From positions 1 to 36,900 of the forward strand of contig JAGNEZ010000059.1 in assembly GCA_018003015.1 (NCBI GenBank): a stretch of DNA of 36,900 bases. Direction: 5' to 3'. Both the position numbers and the translations under genes were made by a program. Below the pieces are notes generated by a model. That model was given only the letters and a program-made list of their open reading frames with translations, searched no databases and was not told the DNA's origin. Of this stretch, positions 26,452 through 34,526 are shown one piece after another (position 1 is the stretch's first letter; the number at the start of each line of letters is the position of its first letter). This stretch comes from Phycisphaerae bacterium. Lineage in GTDB: Bacteria > Planctomycetota > Phycisphaerae > UBA1845 > PWPN01.

Positions 26452-27224
26452 TCCAGGCCAAAGAACCTCTCCGCGTTCGCCGTACTTGCCGCGGCCAGGT
26501 CGTCGAGTTCCATGCCCATGAGTTCGGCCGCGAATCGGACGGTGTGAAGCAGGTTCCTGGGCTCGTTGGGCTTCATGCCGCGCACCGGCTCGGGGGACAG
26601 GTAGGGCGAGTCGGTCTCGAACATGAGCTGATCGACGGGCGTCTCAACGCAGACCCGGCGCGAGACGTCGGCCTTCTTGAAGGTGATGACGCCGGTGAAG
26701 GACGTCCACCATCCGTGCGATCGGAGCTCGACGGCCTGTTCCGGCGTGCCGCTAAAGCAGTGGAACACGACCCGCCGGCCGGCATATCCCTGGTCCAGCA
26801 GGATGCGTACCACATCGCCGTGAGCCTCGCGGGAGTGAATGATGATGGGGAGTCCGGTGGTTCGGGCCAGCTCGAGCTGCCGCATGAAGACCGACCGCTG
26901 CACATCGCACGGGCTGAAGCCGTAGTGGTAGTCCAAGCCGATCTCGCCGGCCGCCACGATCTCGGGACGCTCCTTCCACAGGGCCGCAAGCCGGGCGAGC
27001 TCCTCCCAATCGGCCTTGGCGGCCTCGTGGGGGTGAATTCCGGCGGCCACCCAGAGATGGGTGTGCTTCTGGTGAAGCCCGATCGCCGTGCAGGCCTCCT
27101 GCGATCCGCCCGCCACCGTGATGAAACGGGTGACACCGGCTGCGATGGCACGAGCGACGACCTCCCCGGTTCGGGCGGCCAGGTCGGCGAAGGTCAGGTG
27201 GCAGTGGGTGTCAAAAAGCTCCAT
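26430..27224 (-). CDS. tatD: TatD-family metal-dependent hydrolase (DNase)
   Basis: The ATG at 27224 gives 264 residues, the usual length. It shows the family metal ligands in order: DTHCHL (7 and 9), AAGIHPHEA, GEIGLDYHYG, IIHSREAHGD, VFHCFSGT and ETDSPYLSPEP. TatD-type enzymes have 3'-5' exonuclease or endonuclease activity and help in DNA repair or turnover. It closes the rpsP-trmD-rplS-yraN run, starting seven bases after the yraN stop. Its 3' end overlaps the convergent M48 gene. Confidence 0.94.
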   Translation of the reverse strand: MELFDTHCHLTFADLAARTGEVVARAIAAGVTRFITVAGGSQEACTAIGLHQKHTHLWVAAGIHPHEAAKADWEELARLAALWKERPEIVAAGEIGLDYHYGFSPCDVQRSVFMRQLELARTTGLPIIIHSREAHGDVVRILLDQGYAGRRVVFHCFSGTPEQAVELRSHGWWTSFTGVITFKKADVSRRVCVETPVDQLMFETDSPYLSPEPVRGMKPNEPRNLLHTVRFAAELMGMELDDLAAASTANAERFFGLDQRACSQ

Positions 27225-27231
27225 ATAGATC

Positions 27232-27600
27232 TCACGTCTGGACCACAAACGCGCTCTTGAAGTGCTTGACCGACATCCGGCCGGCATCGTCGAGCGTGAT
27301 GGCCACCACGTCGAACCGGCACGGGCGGCCGCTGGAGCGGGTCTGGCGAATGAAGAACCGGGCACTGCGGCTCAGTCTGCGCTGCTTCTCGAGCGTCACC
27401 GCGTCCTCCGGGGCCGCGAACTCGTCACTGGTGCGGGTCTTGACCTCGACGAACACGATGATGTGCCGGTCCAGGACGACCAGGTCGATCTCGCCCAGCG
27501 GGCAACGATAGTTGCGGGCGACCAGCCGGTAGCCCAGTTGGCGCAGAAAGCGGGCCGCGCGTCTCTCGCCGGCTTGGCCCAGTTCGGCTCGGTCGTCCAT
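27232..27600 (-). CDS. yraN: YraN/UPF0102 family putative endonuclease
   Basis: The 122-residue product is the normal length. It has GQAGERRAARFL, the nuclease-like GEIDLVVLD followed by IIVFVEVKTR, and RFDVVAI. These Glu, Asp and Lys residues resemble a restriction-endonuclease-like (Holliday junction resolvase) active site. Function is not firmly established for the family. It follows rplS as in many bacteria, but the rnhB gene often found between them is absent here. Confidence 0.92.
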   Translation of the reverse strand: MDDRAELGQAGERRAARFLRQLGYRLVARNYRCPLGEIDLVVLDRHIIVFVEVKTRTSDEFAAPEDAVTLEKQRRLSRSARFFIRQTRSSGRPCRFDVVAITLDDAGRMSVKHFKSAFVVQT

Positions 27601-27643
27601 GGCGGGCCATGATGATCGATCGCGGGCCGTTGCTCAACAGGAA

Positions 27644-27673
27644 GAGCACACCGGCTTCGGTCAGGGTGTGCTC
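27644..27673 (-). other. Hairpin between rplS and yraN
   Basis: GAGCACACC (27644-27652) pairs perfectly with GGTGTGCTC (27665-27673) over a 12-base loop with a nested CCG/CGG. It lies between rplS and yraN on the minus strand. No T-tract follows, so it may be a processing or attenuating hairpin, not a full terminator. Confidence 0.45.
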
Positions 27674-27712
27674 CGGGATGGTTCGCCGGACGGTGACGAC
27701 GGCGCTGGCGGG

Positions 27713-28114
27713 TCAGCTCTGAGTGCCCACCGCCTCGGTCGTCCCTTCGCTCTTGCCCGCGGCGGTCCGCTTGCGGTCCTTCACGCGACGGGCCTTGCCG
27801 ACGCGGTCGCGCAGGTAGTAGAGCTTCGCCCTGCGGACATGACCGGAGCGAACTAGCTCGACCTTGGCGATCTTGGGCGAATGAAGCGGGAAGATACGCT
27901 CGACACCCTCGTTATTCACGATGCGCCGCACGGTGAACGACTCGCCCATGCCTTTGCCGCGACGGGCGATGACATCACCCTCGTATGGCTGGATACGGTG
28001 CTTGTCGCCCTCGACGATGCGTACGTGAACCTTGACCCGGTCGCCGATGTCAAACGACGGCGGCTTCGGCTGGCGGGCCTTGTCCTCAACGGCCTTGATT
28101 AACGGATGCAGCAT
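27713..28114 (-). CDS. rplS: 50S ribosomal protein L19
   Basis: The 133-residue product starts at ATG 28114 with GGAGG nine bases upstream. It matches L19 throughout: [51 protein letters not shown] and [20 protein letters not shown] Lys/Gly/Thr-rich tail extends it beyond the roughly 115 residues of E. coli. L19 sits at the 30S-50S interface. It is third in the rpsP-trmD-rplS order, without an intervening gene after trmD. Confidence 0.97.
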   Translation of the reverse strand: MLHPLIKAVEDKARQPKPPSFDIGDRVKVHVRIVEGDKHRIQPYEGDVIARRGKGMGESFTVRRIVNNEGVERIFPLHSPKIAKVELVRSGHVRRAKLYYLRDRVGKARRVKDRKRTAAGKSEGTTEAVGTQS

Positions 28115-28158
28115 GATGTCGTTCCTCCGCGGACAGATGGCCGGCGAGGGCCTTGTTC

Positions 28159-28863
28159 TCAGTCCGTGTCCTGGGTCTGACCTTTCTCTTCCAGCAAGTC
28201 CGGGCGGCGCTCGCGGGTCCGGCGAGCCGATTCACTTCTCCGCCATTCCTCGATCCGGGCATGGTCACCGCTGATCAGAACCTCCGGCACTTCCATGCCC
28301 CTGAACGTCCGCGGCCGGGTGTACTGCGGATACTCCAGCAGGCCGTGAGAGAACGACTCGTCTTCGATCGACTCCTCGTCGCCCACCGCTCCGGGCAGCA
28401 ACCGAACCACCGCGTCCACCAATACCATGGCGGCTGCTTCACCACCGCTCAGTACATAATCCCCTATCGAAATCTCCCTGGGAGCCAAGCCCAGGCGAAT
28501 CCTCTCGTCGAATCCCTCGTAATGCCCGCAGATGATCAGGAGCCTGGGCCGACGAGCCAGTTCCCGGGCTACCCGCTGCGTCAGTCGTTCTCCTTGGGGC
28601 GTCAGCAGGATTCGCGTCGCCGGGACCGGATCCTCACTCTCCACTTTCGCCACCGCCTCAAAAACCGGCGAGCACATCATCACCATGCCGGGACCGCCAC
28701 CGAACGGCCGATCATCAACCTTCTGGTGCCGGTTCCCCGCGAAACAGCGTATGTCCGTGCAGTGAATGCGGGCAATCCCACTCTGCCGAGCTCGCCCAAT
28801 GATGCTGGCCTCGAAAAACGGCTCCAGCGCTTCCGGGAACAGGCTCAGCACGTCGATCCGCAC
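28159..28863 (-). CDS. trmD: tRNA (guanine37-N1)-methyltransferase
   Basis: The 234-residue product begins at a GTG ten bases after the rpsP stop. It carries the SPOUT-fold TrmD hallmarks [37 protein letters not shown] and the knot sequence [20 protein letters not shown], with Arg/Asp residues following. The enzyme methylates G37 of tRNAs reading CNN codons using S-adenosylmethionine and prevents frameshifting. The rimM gene, which usually sits between rpsP and trmD, is absent here. Confidence 0.97.
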   Translation of the reverse strand: MRIDVLSLFPEALEPFFEASIIGRARQSGIARIHCTDIRCFAGNRHQKVDDRPFGGGPGMVMMCSPVFEAVAKVESEDPVPATRILLTPQGERLTQRVARELARRPRLLIICGHYEGFDERIRLGLAPREISIGDYVLSGGEAAAMVLVDAVVRLLPGAVGDEESIEDESFSHGLLEYPQYTRPRTFRGMEVPEVLISGDHARIEEWRRSESARRTRERRPDLLEEKGQTQDTD

Positions 28864-28873
28864 GGCGTACGCC

Positions 28874-29134
28874 TTATGCCTTGGCGGGCTCCGCCGGGGT
28901 CGTCTTCTGCAACAGATTCCTCACCGTCTCGCTCGGCTGGGCGCCCACGCTCAGCCAGTATCGGATTCGATCCATCTTCAGGTTGCACCGCCACTCCTCC
29001 CGGCGGTGAGCGGGGTTGTAGAACCCCAGTTCCTCAATGACCCGGCCGTCACGCGACCTGCGGACATCGACGGCCGTCACCCGGAACGATAGTTTGTGAG
29101 CGCGACCCGTGCGTTTCAGCCGAATGCGTACCAT
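28874..29134 (-). CDS. rpsP: 30S ribosomal protein S16
   Basis: The ATG at 29134 has AAGGGAG seven bases upstream; the longer open frame is not protein-like. The 86-residue product shows [28 protein letters not shown] and [17 protein letters not shown], all characteristic of S16. It leads the translation operon that continues with trmD, rplS, yraN and tatD. Confidence 0.97.
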   Translation of the reverse strand: MVRIRLKRTGRAHKLSFRVTAVDVRRSRDGRVIEELGFYNPAHRREEWRCNLKMDRIRYWLSVGAQPSETVRNLLQKTTPAEPAKA

Positions 29135-29747
29135 GCACTGCTCCCTTGTGCCAGCGATCCTTCCGCACACCCCGCCGCCCGACCACTTCGTCAGGCCTGT
29201 CTCAATCTCCCAGGTCGGACCGACGCACCAATAGTACGCCCGGCCCCGGCCGGGCCGGGGTGCGAGAACCTCGTAGGATACCAGATTCTGTCTCGGGGGG
29301 CAAATCGCCACCGCCGACGTTCACCCCAGTGGGCCCACGCCCAATCGATGCGAGGATGAATATGACCGTAAAACTAACTACCTAATGAGGTTATGGTGAA
29401 TCCGGCTCTCGGCCGCCAACTGCCCCGCACAACAGCCCGGCAAAGCTCATCACCAAGCAGGCCCGCCCGTTCGTGCAACCCACGAAACAGGATCCGGCTG
29501 CCGCCTAGGCCGGTCCTCATCATGGCATCCGTCGCCATCGATCTCCTTTCCGGCCTCGTGCAGGGGCCTTCCTCTCACCCGCGGGGGGCTCCTGGCGAGC
29601 GAGTCCCCCCTGTCATCATACCCTTGTTCTGCCGGGACTCAGCGGTTCTGCCGGAGACACCGTACAATGGCCGAACGCGATCCGGCCGCGCACCGGGATC
29701 TGGCTCAAACCGGTCACTCCGCCGAAGGGAAGCGAGGCAGACGCGTC
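29135..29747. other. Leader and intergenic region upstream of rpsP
   Basis: No gene is supported in this stretch of about 600 bases. It must contain the rpsP operon promoter and, on the other strand, possibly that of a small frame at 29748. A GC-only hairpin lies at 29239-29259. AT-rich sequence near 29355-29395 is the most promoter-like part, but I cannot assign exact boxes. Confidence 0.45.
29239..29259 (-). promoter_or_regulatory. Strong GC hairpin in the probable rpsP leader
   Basis: CCCGGCC (29239-29245) pairs with GGCCGGG (29253-29259) around a seven-base loop, about 105-125 bases before the rpsP ATG. In the leader RNA it would be very stable. Autoregulatory or attenuator function is only a guess, and no T-tract is visible. 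Confidence 0.35.
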
Positions 29748-29897
29748 ATGGAGGCACTCAAGCCCATACCCCTTCTAGTATCCCTAATGATCTTGCTGCT
29801 GGCTGACCCGACGTTCACATCGGCTCAGCCGGTCGCGGCCTCCGTCGAGATCTCCCGGGCCGCCGTGCTCTCCAAGAGAAACGCGGATGCGGCCTGA
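29748..29897 (+). CDS. Small exported-type peptide, possible gene remnant
   Basis: A 49-residue frame starts at ATG 29748. It opens with a plausible signal peptide (MEALKPIPLLVSLMILLLAD) and a likely cleavage site near TSAQP, followed by only about 20 residues. It resembles no family I know. It might be a broken secreted protein or a small peptide gene. It lies 69 bases upstream of the epimerase gene on the same strand. Confidence 0.3.
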   Translation: MEALKPIPLLVSLMILLLADPTFTSAQPVAASVEISRAAVLSKRNADAA

Positions 29898-29966
29898 ATT
29901 CGCTCCCCGTCCCCATGCTGGTTATACTCTCGCCCTGTATCTCCAGACGAGGAAGGTGGCAACCGC

Positions 29967-30890
29967 ATGCGTGTGCTTATCACCGGATCGAGCGGACAGA
30001 TTGGCACCAATCTGGCCCTGGCCCTCATGGAACGTGGCGACAAGGTGGTCGGGATCGACCGGAGGCCCAATGCCTGGACCGACCGCATCGCCGCCTGTCA
30101 GTTGGATCTCCTGACTGCCAAGGTCGCTGACCTGCCAAAGGGGCCATTCGACGTTGTTGTTCATCTGGCGGCCCACGCCAAGGTCTTTGAACTCGTTCAG
30201 AGCCCTTCGCGAGCCCTCGAAAACGTGACCATGAACTTCGCCATCCTCGACTATGCCCGCCAGAACAGAATCCCGTTCATCTTCGGCAGTTCTCGCGAGG
30301 TGTACGGCGACATCCATCGTCACGTGACCGAGGAGGCGGCGGCCGATTTCGTCGTCGCCGAGAGCCCCTACTCGGCCAGCAAGATCGCCGGCGAGGCCTT
30401 CATCTACTCCTATGCCGAATGCTACAAGCTGCCCTATCTCGTCTTCCGGTTCAGCAACGTCTATGGACGCTACGACAACGATATCGAACGGATGGAACGG
30501 GTGCTGCCGCTCTTCATGCGGAAGATCTCCCGCGGAGAACTGATCGTCGTCTATGGCAAAGACAAGGTGCTGGACTTCACCTACGTGGACGACTGCATCG
30601 CCGGAATCACACGGGGCATTGACGTCCTGGTAGGCCGCAAGGTCACGAATCAGACCATCAACGTCGCATACGGACAGGGTAGTACGCTGGTGGACGCGGT
30701 GAATATCATCGCTCTGGCCCTGGGCAAGAAACCCGATGTGCGCTACGAGCCGGCCCGGTCGGGCGAAGTAACCCGCTATGTGGCCGACATCTCCAAGGCC
30801 CGCCAACTGCTCGGCTATGAGCCTCAGACCCCGCTGACCGCGGGAATCCCCAAAGCGATCGAATGGGCTCGTCAGCGGGGCGACTTGTAG
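29967..30890 (+). CDS. NAD-dependent sugar epimerase/dehydratase (extended SDR)
   Basis: The 307-residue product has the nucleotide-binding MRVLITGSSGQIGTNLA, VVHLAAHAKV, FGSSREVYG and the catalytic YxxxK in SPYSASKIAGE. RFSNVYGRYDN and LDFTYVDDCIAGI are typical of nucleotide-sugar epimerases such as UDP-glucose 4-epimerase. The exact sugar cannot be read from sequence. AGGAAGG lies near the ATG. Its last 19 bases overlap the convergent Clp_N gene. A supply of nucleotide sugars for surface polysaccharide or LPS (compare hldE) is likely. Confidence 0.9.
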   Translation: MRVLITGSSGQIGTNLALALMERGDKVVGIDRRPNAWTDRIAACQLDLLTAKVADLPKGPFDVVVHLAAHAKVFELVQSPSRALENVTMNFAILDYARQNRIPFIFGSSREVYGDIHRHVTEEAAADFVVAESPYSASKIAGEAFIYSYAECYKLPYLVFRFSNVYGRYDNDIERMERVLPLFMRKISRGELIVVYGKDKVLDFTYVDDCIAGITRGIDVLVGRKVTNQTINVAYGQGSTLVDAVNIIALALGKKPDVRYEPARSGEVTRYVADISKARQLLGYEPQTPLTAGIPKAIEWARQRGDL

Positions 30891-31339
30891 GAATCCCCCG
30901 GGCAAGCAGGGACGCCCCGGACCATCATCTTGCGAATATCGTCGGTCGTGATCTCCATGGCCCGGAGGACGTTGTGCCCCGTGCAGCCTTTCTCGCCGAG
31001 CAAGGCCAGCAACAGGTGTAGCGAGCCGATCTGCCAGTTGCCCAGGCCGCGGGCTTCCTCCTGGGCTCGGGCCAGAATGTCCTTGAAGTGCGGGATGCCC
31101 GGGAGTCGGCCCATAACCCAAGTCTCATGGAGGCGCTCCTTGATGAGCCGATCCACCTCCTGTCGCGCCCGCTCCTCGGTCAGCCCGCGCGCCGCCAGCA
31201 TCTTCGCCGCCTCGCCGCTACCTTCCCGCAGCAGGGCGAGGAGAACGTGCTCGGTTCCGACGTACTTCTGCTGGTATTCCTGAGCGATATCCTTGGCGAT
31301 CTTGAGGACCTGATCCGCCCGCTTGGTCAATACGTACAT
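30872..31339 (-). CDS. Stand-alone double Clp_N domain protein
   Basis: The 155-residue product contains two Clp amino-terminal repeats. The first (about 1-70) has YVGTEHVLLALLREGSGEAA; the second (about 80-140) has IGSLHLLLALLGEKGCTGHNVL. These are the substrate- and adaptor-binding modules of ClpA/ClpC/ClpB. The ATPase domains are absent, and no continuation lies nearby, so this is a free-standing module. It may modulate a Clp machine or bind substrates; such proteins exist, but their roles are mostly unknown. The 3' end overlaps the epimerase gene by 19 bases. Confidence 0.88.
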   Translation of the reverse strand: MYVLTKRADQVLKIAKDIAQEYQQKYVGTEHVLLALLREGSGEAAKMLAARGLTEERARQEVDRLIKERLHETWVMGRLPGIPHFKDILARAQEEARGLGNWQIGSLHLLLALLGEKGCTGHNVLRAMEITTDDIRKMMVRGVPACPGDSYKSPR

Positions 31340-31500
31340 GGCCTGCTTACCCTCTGCCTAGGGGAGTGACACCCCTTGGCTCCACATCACGCGGACCGTG
31401 GGCGTAGATTCCCCGGTCATCGCTCCTCATCGGATGATTTCGGTCTGCACTTGAGTTAGCAGGTCGTCGCCTCGAGGGCCGGGGACGACTGCTGGACGGC

Positions 31501-32265
31501 CTACTTGGCTTGGCTCGTGTTCTCCGTCTGGCCGTCCAGGCGGCCCGACCAGGCCGTGCCCCGCTGCAGGAGCTGCACGAACTGAGGCAGACGGCAGGCC
31601 TTGGCGTCATGTCCCAGGACGATGTTGAAGACCCGCCCCTGGCCGTAGTCCAAGGTCCAGGCGATGGGTTCGGTCTTCTTGCTCCATTCGGAGTAGGCTT
31701 CGACCAGCACGTTGATGGGGGTGTCGCCGATCAGCTTGGCATACAGCTCATCGTCGGCCTCGAAATCGGTCAGCCCCTGGGTGATGTAGTGATCCGCATT
31801 GGCGACTTTCACCTTGAACGTGCCCCGGGGACCATGACCGGAGCCGTCGACCCAGATCCGCCCGATCAGTTTCCGGTACTCCGCCCATTTGCCCCAAGCC
31901 CGGACCGAGAAGTGGAAGGACACCAAGCCCTTCCCGCTCTTGACGAATTTCAGCAGGTTCTCCTTGGCCTGGTCGGTGATTTCCGGGCGTTCCCAGTTGT
32001 AGTAGTTGAGCAGGATGACGTCATAACTGGCCAGTACCGAAGACTCCAGGACGGCGGGCTCCTCGCTGACCAGGACCTCGAACTGTCCGGTCTTCTCCAG
32101 GGCTTCGCGAAGAGCCGGAGTCGTCTCCCGCCAAGGGTGAGCGGGAACGTCACGTCCGGTAACCACTAGGATGCGGCTCAGTCTCTTGGCTTGTGGTTTG
32201 TCTGCGGCGACGGCAGTCGTGGCGAATGTGGCGGTCAGGCAGGCGATCCATAGCGTCCATTTCAT
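31501..32265 (-). CDS. ThuA-like domain protein, exported (second copy)
   Basis: The ATG at 32265 with AGGGAG upstream gives 254 residues, the first 21 a signal peptide ending AVAAD. The ThuA-like fold shows RILVVTGRDVPAHPWRETTP, YDVILLNYYNWERP, VKSGKGLVSFHFSVRAWGKW and the closing GQGRVFNIVLGHDAKA. It differs clearly from the ThuA-like protein at 4597 and is not a recent duplicate. It probably acts on a sugar compound in the periplasm, again with unknown substrate. It stands alone, divergent from the RRM gene. Confidence 0.85.
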   Translation of the reverse strand: MKWTLWIACLTATFATTAVAADKPQAKRLSRILVVTGRDVPAHPWRETTPALREALEKTGQFEVLVSEEPAVLESSVLASYDVILLNYYNWERPEITDQAKENLLKFVKSGKGLVSFHFSVRAWGKWAEYRKLIGRIWVDGSGHGPRGTFKVKVANADHYITQGLTDFEADDELYAKLIGDTPINVLVEAYSEWSKKTEPIAWTLDYGQGRVFNIVLGHDAKACRLPQFVQLLQRGTAWSGRLDGQTENTSQAK

Positions 32266-32405
32266 ATCCGGTCTCCCTGATAAGCGGGTGTGGTGGTTGC
32301 CCTGGCGTCCCGGTCGCGGGTCGCCGAAGGCAGGAGAAATTATATCTGTGGCCGGCCCGACCCCCAAGAGCTCAAGCTCGGGGTGCGATTTTTCCGTAAA
32401 TAGAC

Positions 32406-32438
32406 TGTACACATCCAGCCGGGGGGGTATAATACCCC
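32406..32438 (+). promoter_or_regulatory. Candidate promoter of the RRM gene with overlapping palindrome
   Basis: TGTACA (32406-32411) and a perfect TATAAT (32428-32433) are 16 bases apart, a usable sigma-70 layout though the -35 box matches only 4 of 6. The -10 box is embedded in a perfect hyphenated palindrome, GGGGTAT-a-ATACCCC (32424-32438). A start near 32440 would give a leader of about 170 bases before the ATG at 32609. The palindrome could be an operator. Confidence 0.5.
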
Positions 32439-32608
32439 TACGGTTGGTACGTCGATGTGAGTCGGGTACGAGACGTGGAAAGAACAAGTCCGGATCGTGT
32501 TCTCAGTCGCCTTCCTACCAGTATTGGGCCGAGACGGCGGCCCCTTTCATATCAGACCCGGAAAGCAAAAAGCGGGTCCAGAGAAGCCCTCGGACAGGAG
32601 ATCTCACG

Positions 32609-32977
32609 ATGGGCACGAAGTTGTATGTTGGTAACTTGCCTTACAGTGTCAGCAGCTCCGATCTGGAGCACCTTTTCGCTCCGCACGGCACCGTGCAGAG
32701 CGCGGAGGTGATCAGCGATCGCATGACTGGCAGGAGCAAGGGTTTTGGCTTCGTCGAGATGGGCTCTGATGAGGAAGCCCAGGCGGCGATCACAGCCCTC
32801 AATGGTCAGGACCACAATGGTCGGCCTCTGACCGTCAACGAAGCGAAGCCGCGAGAGAGTCGCGGTCCTGGTGGCGGCGGCCGCGGTGGCTACGGGGGTG
32901 GCCGCGGCGGCGGCGGAGGCGGCGGAGGCGGCGGAGGCGGCCGTGGCGGCTACGGCGGTGGTCGCGGCATGCGCTGA
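32609..32977 (+). CDS. Glycine-rich RNA-binding protein with one RRM
   Basis: The ATG at 32609 has AGGAG (32596-32600) eight bases upstream. The 122-residue protein is one RNA recognition motif: RNP2 is KLYVGNLPY (4-12) and RNP1 is SKGFGFVEM (near 44-52). A tail of Gly with Arg and Tyr (RGGYGGGRGG type) follows from about residue 85. Such small RRM-Gly proteins act as cold- or stress-induced RNA chaperones in cyanobacteria and other bacteria. The long predicted leader would fit post-transcriptional control. A strong terminator follows the gene. Confidence 0.93.
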   Translation: MGTKLYVGNLPYSVSSSDLEHLFAPHGTVQSAEVISDRMTGRSKGFGFVEMGSDEEAQAAITALNGQDHNGRPLTVNEAKPRESRGPGGGGRGGYGGGRGGGGGGGGGGGGRGGYGGGRGMR

Positions 32978-33005
32978 TTCCTTCTCTCTCATCCATGAAC
33001 ACGAA

Positions 33006-33033
33006 AAGGCCACGCATCTCGATGCGTGGCCTT
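33006..33033. terminator. Intrinsic terminator, probably bidirectional
   Basis: AAGGCCACGCAT (33006-33017) pairs perfectly with ATGCGTGGCCTT (33022-33033) around a CTCG loop. A T-rich CTCTTT follows on the plus strand and TTTTCGTGTT on the minus strand. It sits 29 bases after the RRM gene and also beyond the end of the convergent GHL10 gene. Confidence 0.9.
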
Positions 33034-33089
33034 CTCTTTGGCTCTCGGTTCCCCGATTCCGGGCGACTCTTGCCCCTCGGTCGATCCAC

Positions 33090-34370
33090 TCAGCGAGCGG
33101 GCACACCCCTCAAGATCCGGCGAATGGCATCCCGGCACTGCCGGCTATGGGCATTGTCGGCGAACAGCACCGTCGACGAGAAGACACAGAAACCCCGGCC
33201 CCACGCCTGGGCTTGCCGGACCTGATCGGCCACCGCCTTGGCCGTCTTGCGATCCGGCACCGAAAGGCTGATTCCAGGGGCGATCCACGCCCCACCCGTG
33301 GCTTGCAGCCACTCGCTTTGGCGACGCTGGAAAGCCGGCAGGTTGTCGGTGTAGTTCATCACGAACACCAGGTCCACCAGGCTCTGCATCAGCCAGGCAG
33401 GAGCATCTTGAAAGAAGTCCTGACGGGCACGCTCCATATCCGGAAGGCAGGCGGCGGTGAGGCGCACGCCCGGACGCGTGTGGTTCATCGCGATGCGAAG
33501 CTGCCAGACGAGCTGGGTGACCTGCTGGGTGCGCCAGCGATTCCATGACGCCCGGTCCTGTTCCGGACGTTTGCCGGTCGCTTGGGCGTACAGACCGAGC
33601 GTACGCCGGTCGCGAGGGTAATCGCTACCCCTCGGGGCCTCGTCCAACGGTATCCGGATGTAGTCGAGATGCAGGCCGTCCACCGGATAACGCCGCACGA
33701 TGTCGGTGAACACCTTGACCAGGTACTCGCGCACCTCGGGCAGACACGGGTTCAGACTGAGGTAGAATCGTCCGCTCAACGGTTGGCGCCGTCCCTGCTC
33801 ATCTTGCAGAAACCACTCCGGATGCGTGTTGTAGAGTTGACGGGCGTCGGCCGGAGGCGCATCACCGTGCCATGCGGGCATCACGTTCACCCAGGCGTGC
33901 AGAGCCATGCCCCGGCGGTGAGCCTCCGTGCAGGCCACCGCCAGGGGGTCGAACGGCGGAGGCTTGCCCCGGTATTCCTCGTCCCACGGTTCGTAGGGCG
34001 ATTCATAGTACGCGGTCGCGTTGCCGCGAACCTGGAAGAGAACCGTATTGAAGCCCGCCTCCTGGCATTGCTGCATCACCGAGGTAATGTCAGCGGGTGA
34101 CTGCCACGCCCGACGCACCAACCAAAGGGCCTGGGGCGGCCAGACCTTCAAGGGATCGGGCGGAGCTACCACGTCCTCTACCTGGTGCTGCCCTGGCGGT
34201 TGTGGCCGCGGCGCTTGCCGGACGGCCGCTCTTCTCGGTCGGGCGGTTCGCGTGTCCTCACAGCCGGTGGCCGCAAACATGCCTGCCAGCGCGACCCCAA
34301 GCAGCGACGCTCTTGCCCACGAGGGCCACCGACCGCTCAATCTCGCCATCATCTCCACCGCCATCTGCAA
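33090..34370 (-). CDS. GHL10/YddW-type glycoside-hydrolase-like lipoprotein
   Basis: The 426-residue product has a lipoprotein signal ending in AATGC (Cys37 from the first ATG; nearby internal Met codons are alternatives). After a Pro-rich linker the catalytic-type TIM barrel of the GHL10 family (YddW-like) shows ALWLVRRAWQSPADI, GFNTVLFQVRGNATAYYES, HAWVNVMPAW, DGLHLDYIRIP and FVMNYTDNL. These match the family's order and acidic residues. YddW-type proteins are suspected to act on cell-wall or other glycans, but enzyme activity is uncertain. It ends beside the RRM terminator. Confidence 0.88.
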   Translation of the reverse strand: MQMAVEMMARLSGRWPSWARASLLGVALAGMFAATGCEDTRTARPRRAAVRQAPRPQPPGQHQVEDVVAPPDPLKVWPPQALWLVRRAWQSPADITSVMQQCQEAGFNTVLFQVRGNATAYYESPYEPWDEEYRGKPPPFDPLAVACTEAHRRGMALHAWVNVMPAWHGDAPPADARQLYNTHPEWFLQDEQGRRQPLSGRFYLSLNPCLPEVREYLVKVFTDIVRRYPVDGLHLDYIRIPLDEAPRGSDYPRDRRTLGLYAQATGKRPEQDRASWNRWRTQQVTQLVWQLRIAMNHTRPGVRLTAACLPDMERARQDFFQDAPAWLMQSLVDLVFVMNYTDNLPAFQRRQSEWLQATGGAWIAPGISLSVPDRKTAKAVADQVRQAQAWGRGFCVFSSTVLFADNAHSRQCRDAIRRILRGVPAR

Positions 34371-34526
34371 GTACGCCGGATGGAAATTTCAACGCATGCC
34401 ATACCCGGAATCATGGACGGTAACGCCTCGTACCGCAAGGGGCGGGCGCGTCGAAGAGCCCCGCGGCCCCGGCTTGTTCTCGCCAGGTCAGGATCCGTGG
34501 CCGCGTGCCGGTTCGGGGGATGCAGC

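Noticed and set aside
33582-34100. Plus-strand frame opposite the GHL10-like gene
   Set aside because: It is a shadow; the minus-strand gene has lipobox and family motifs.
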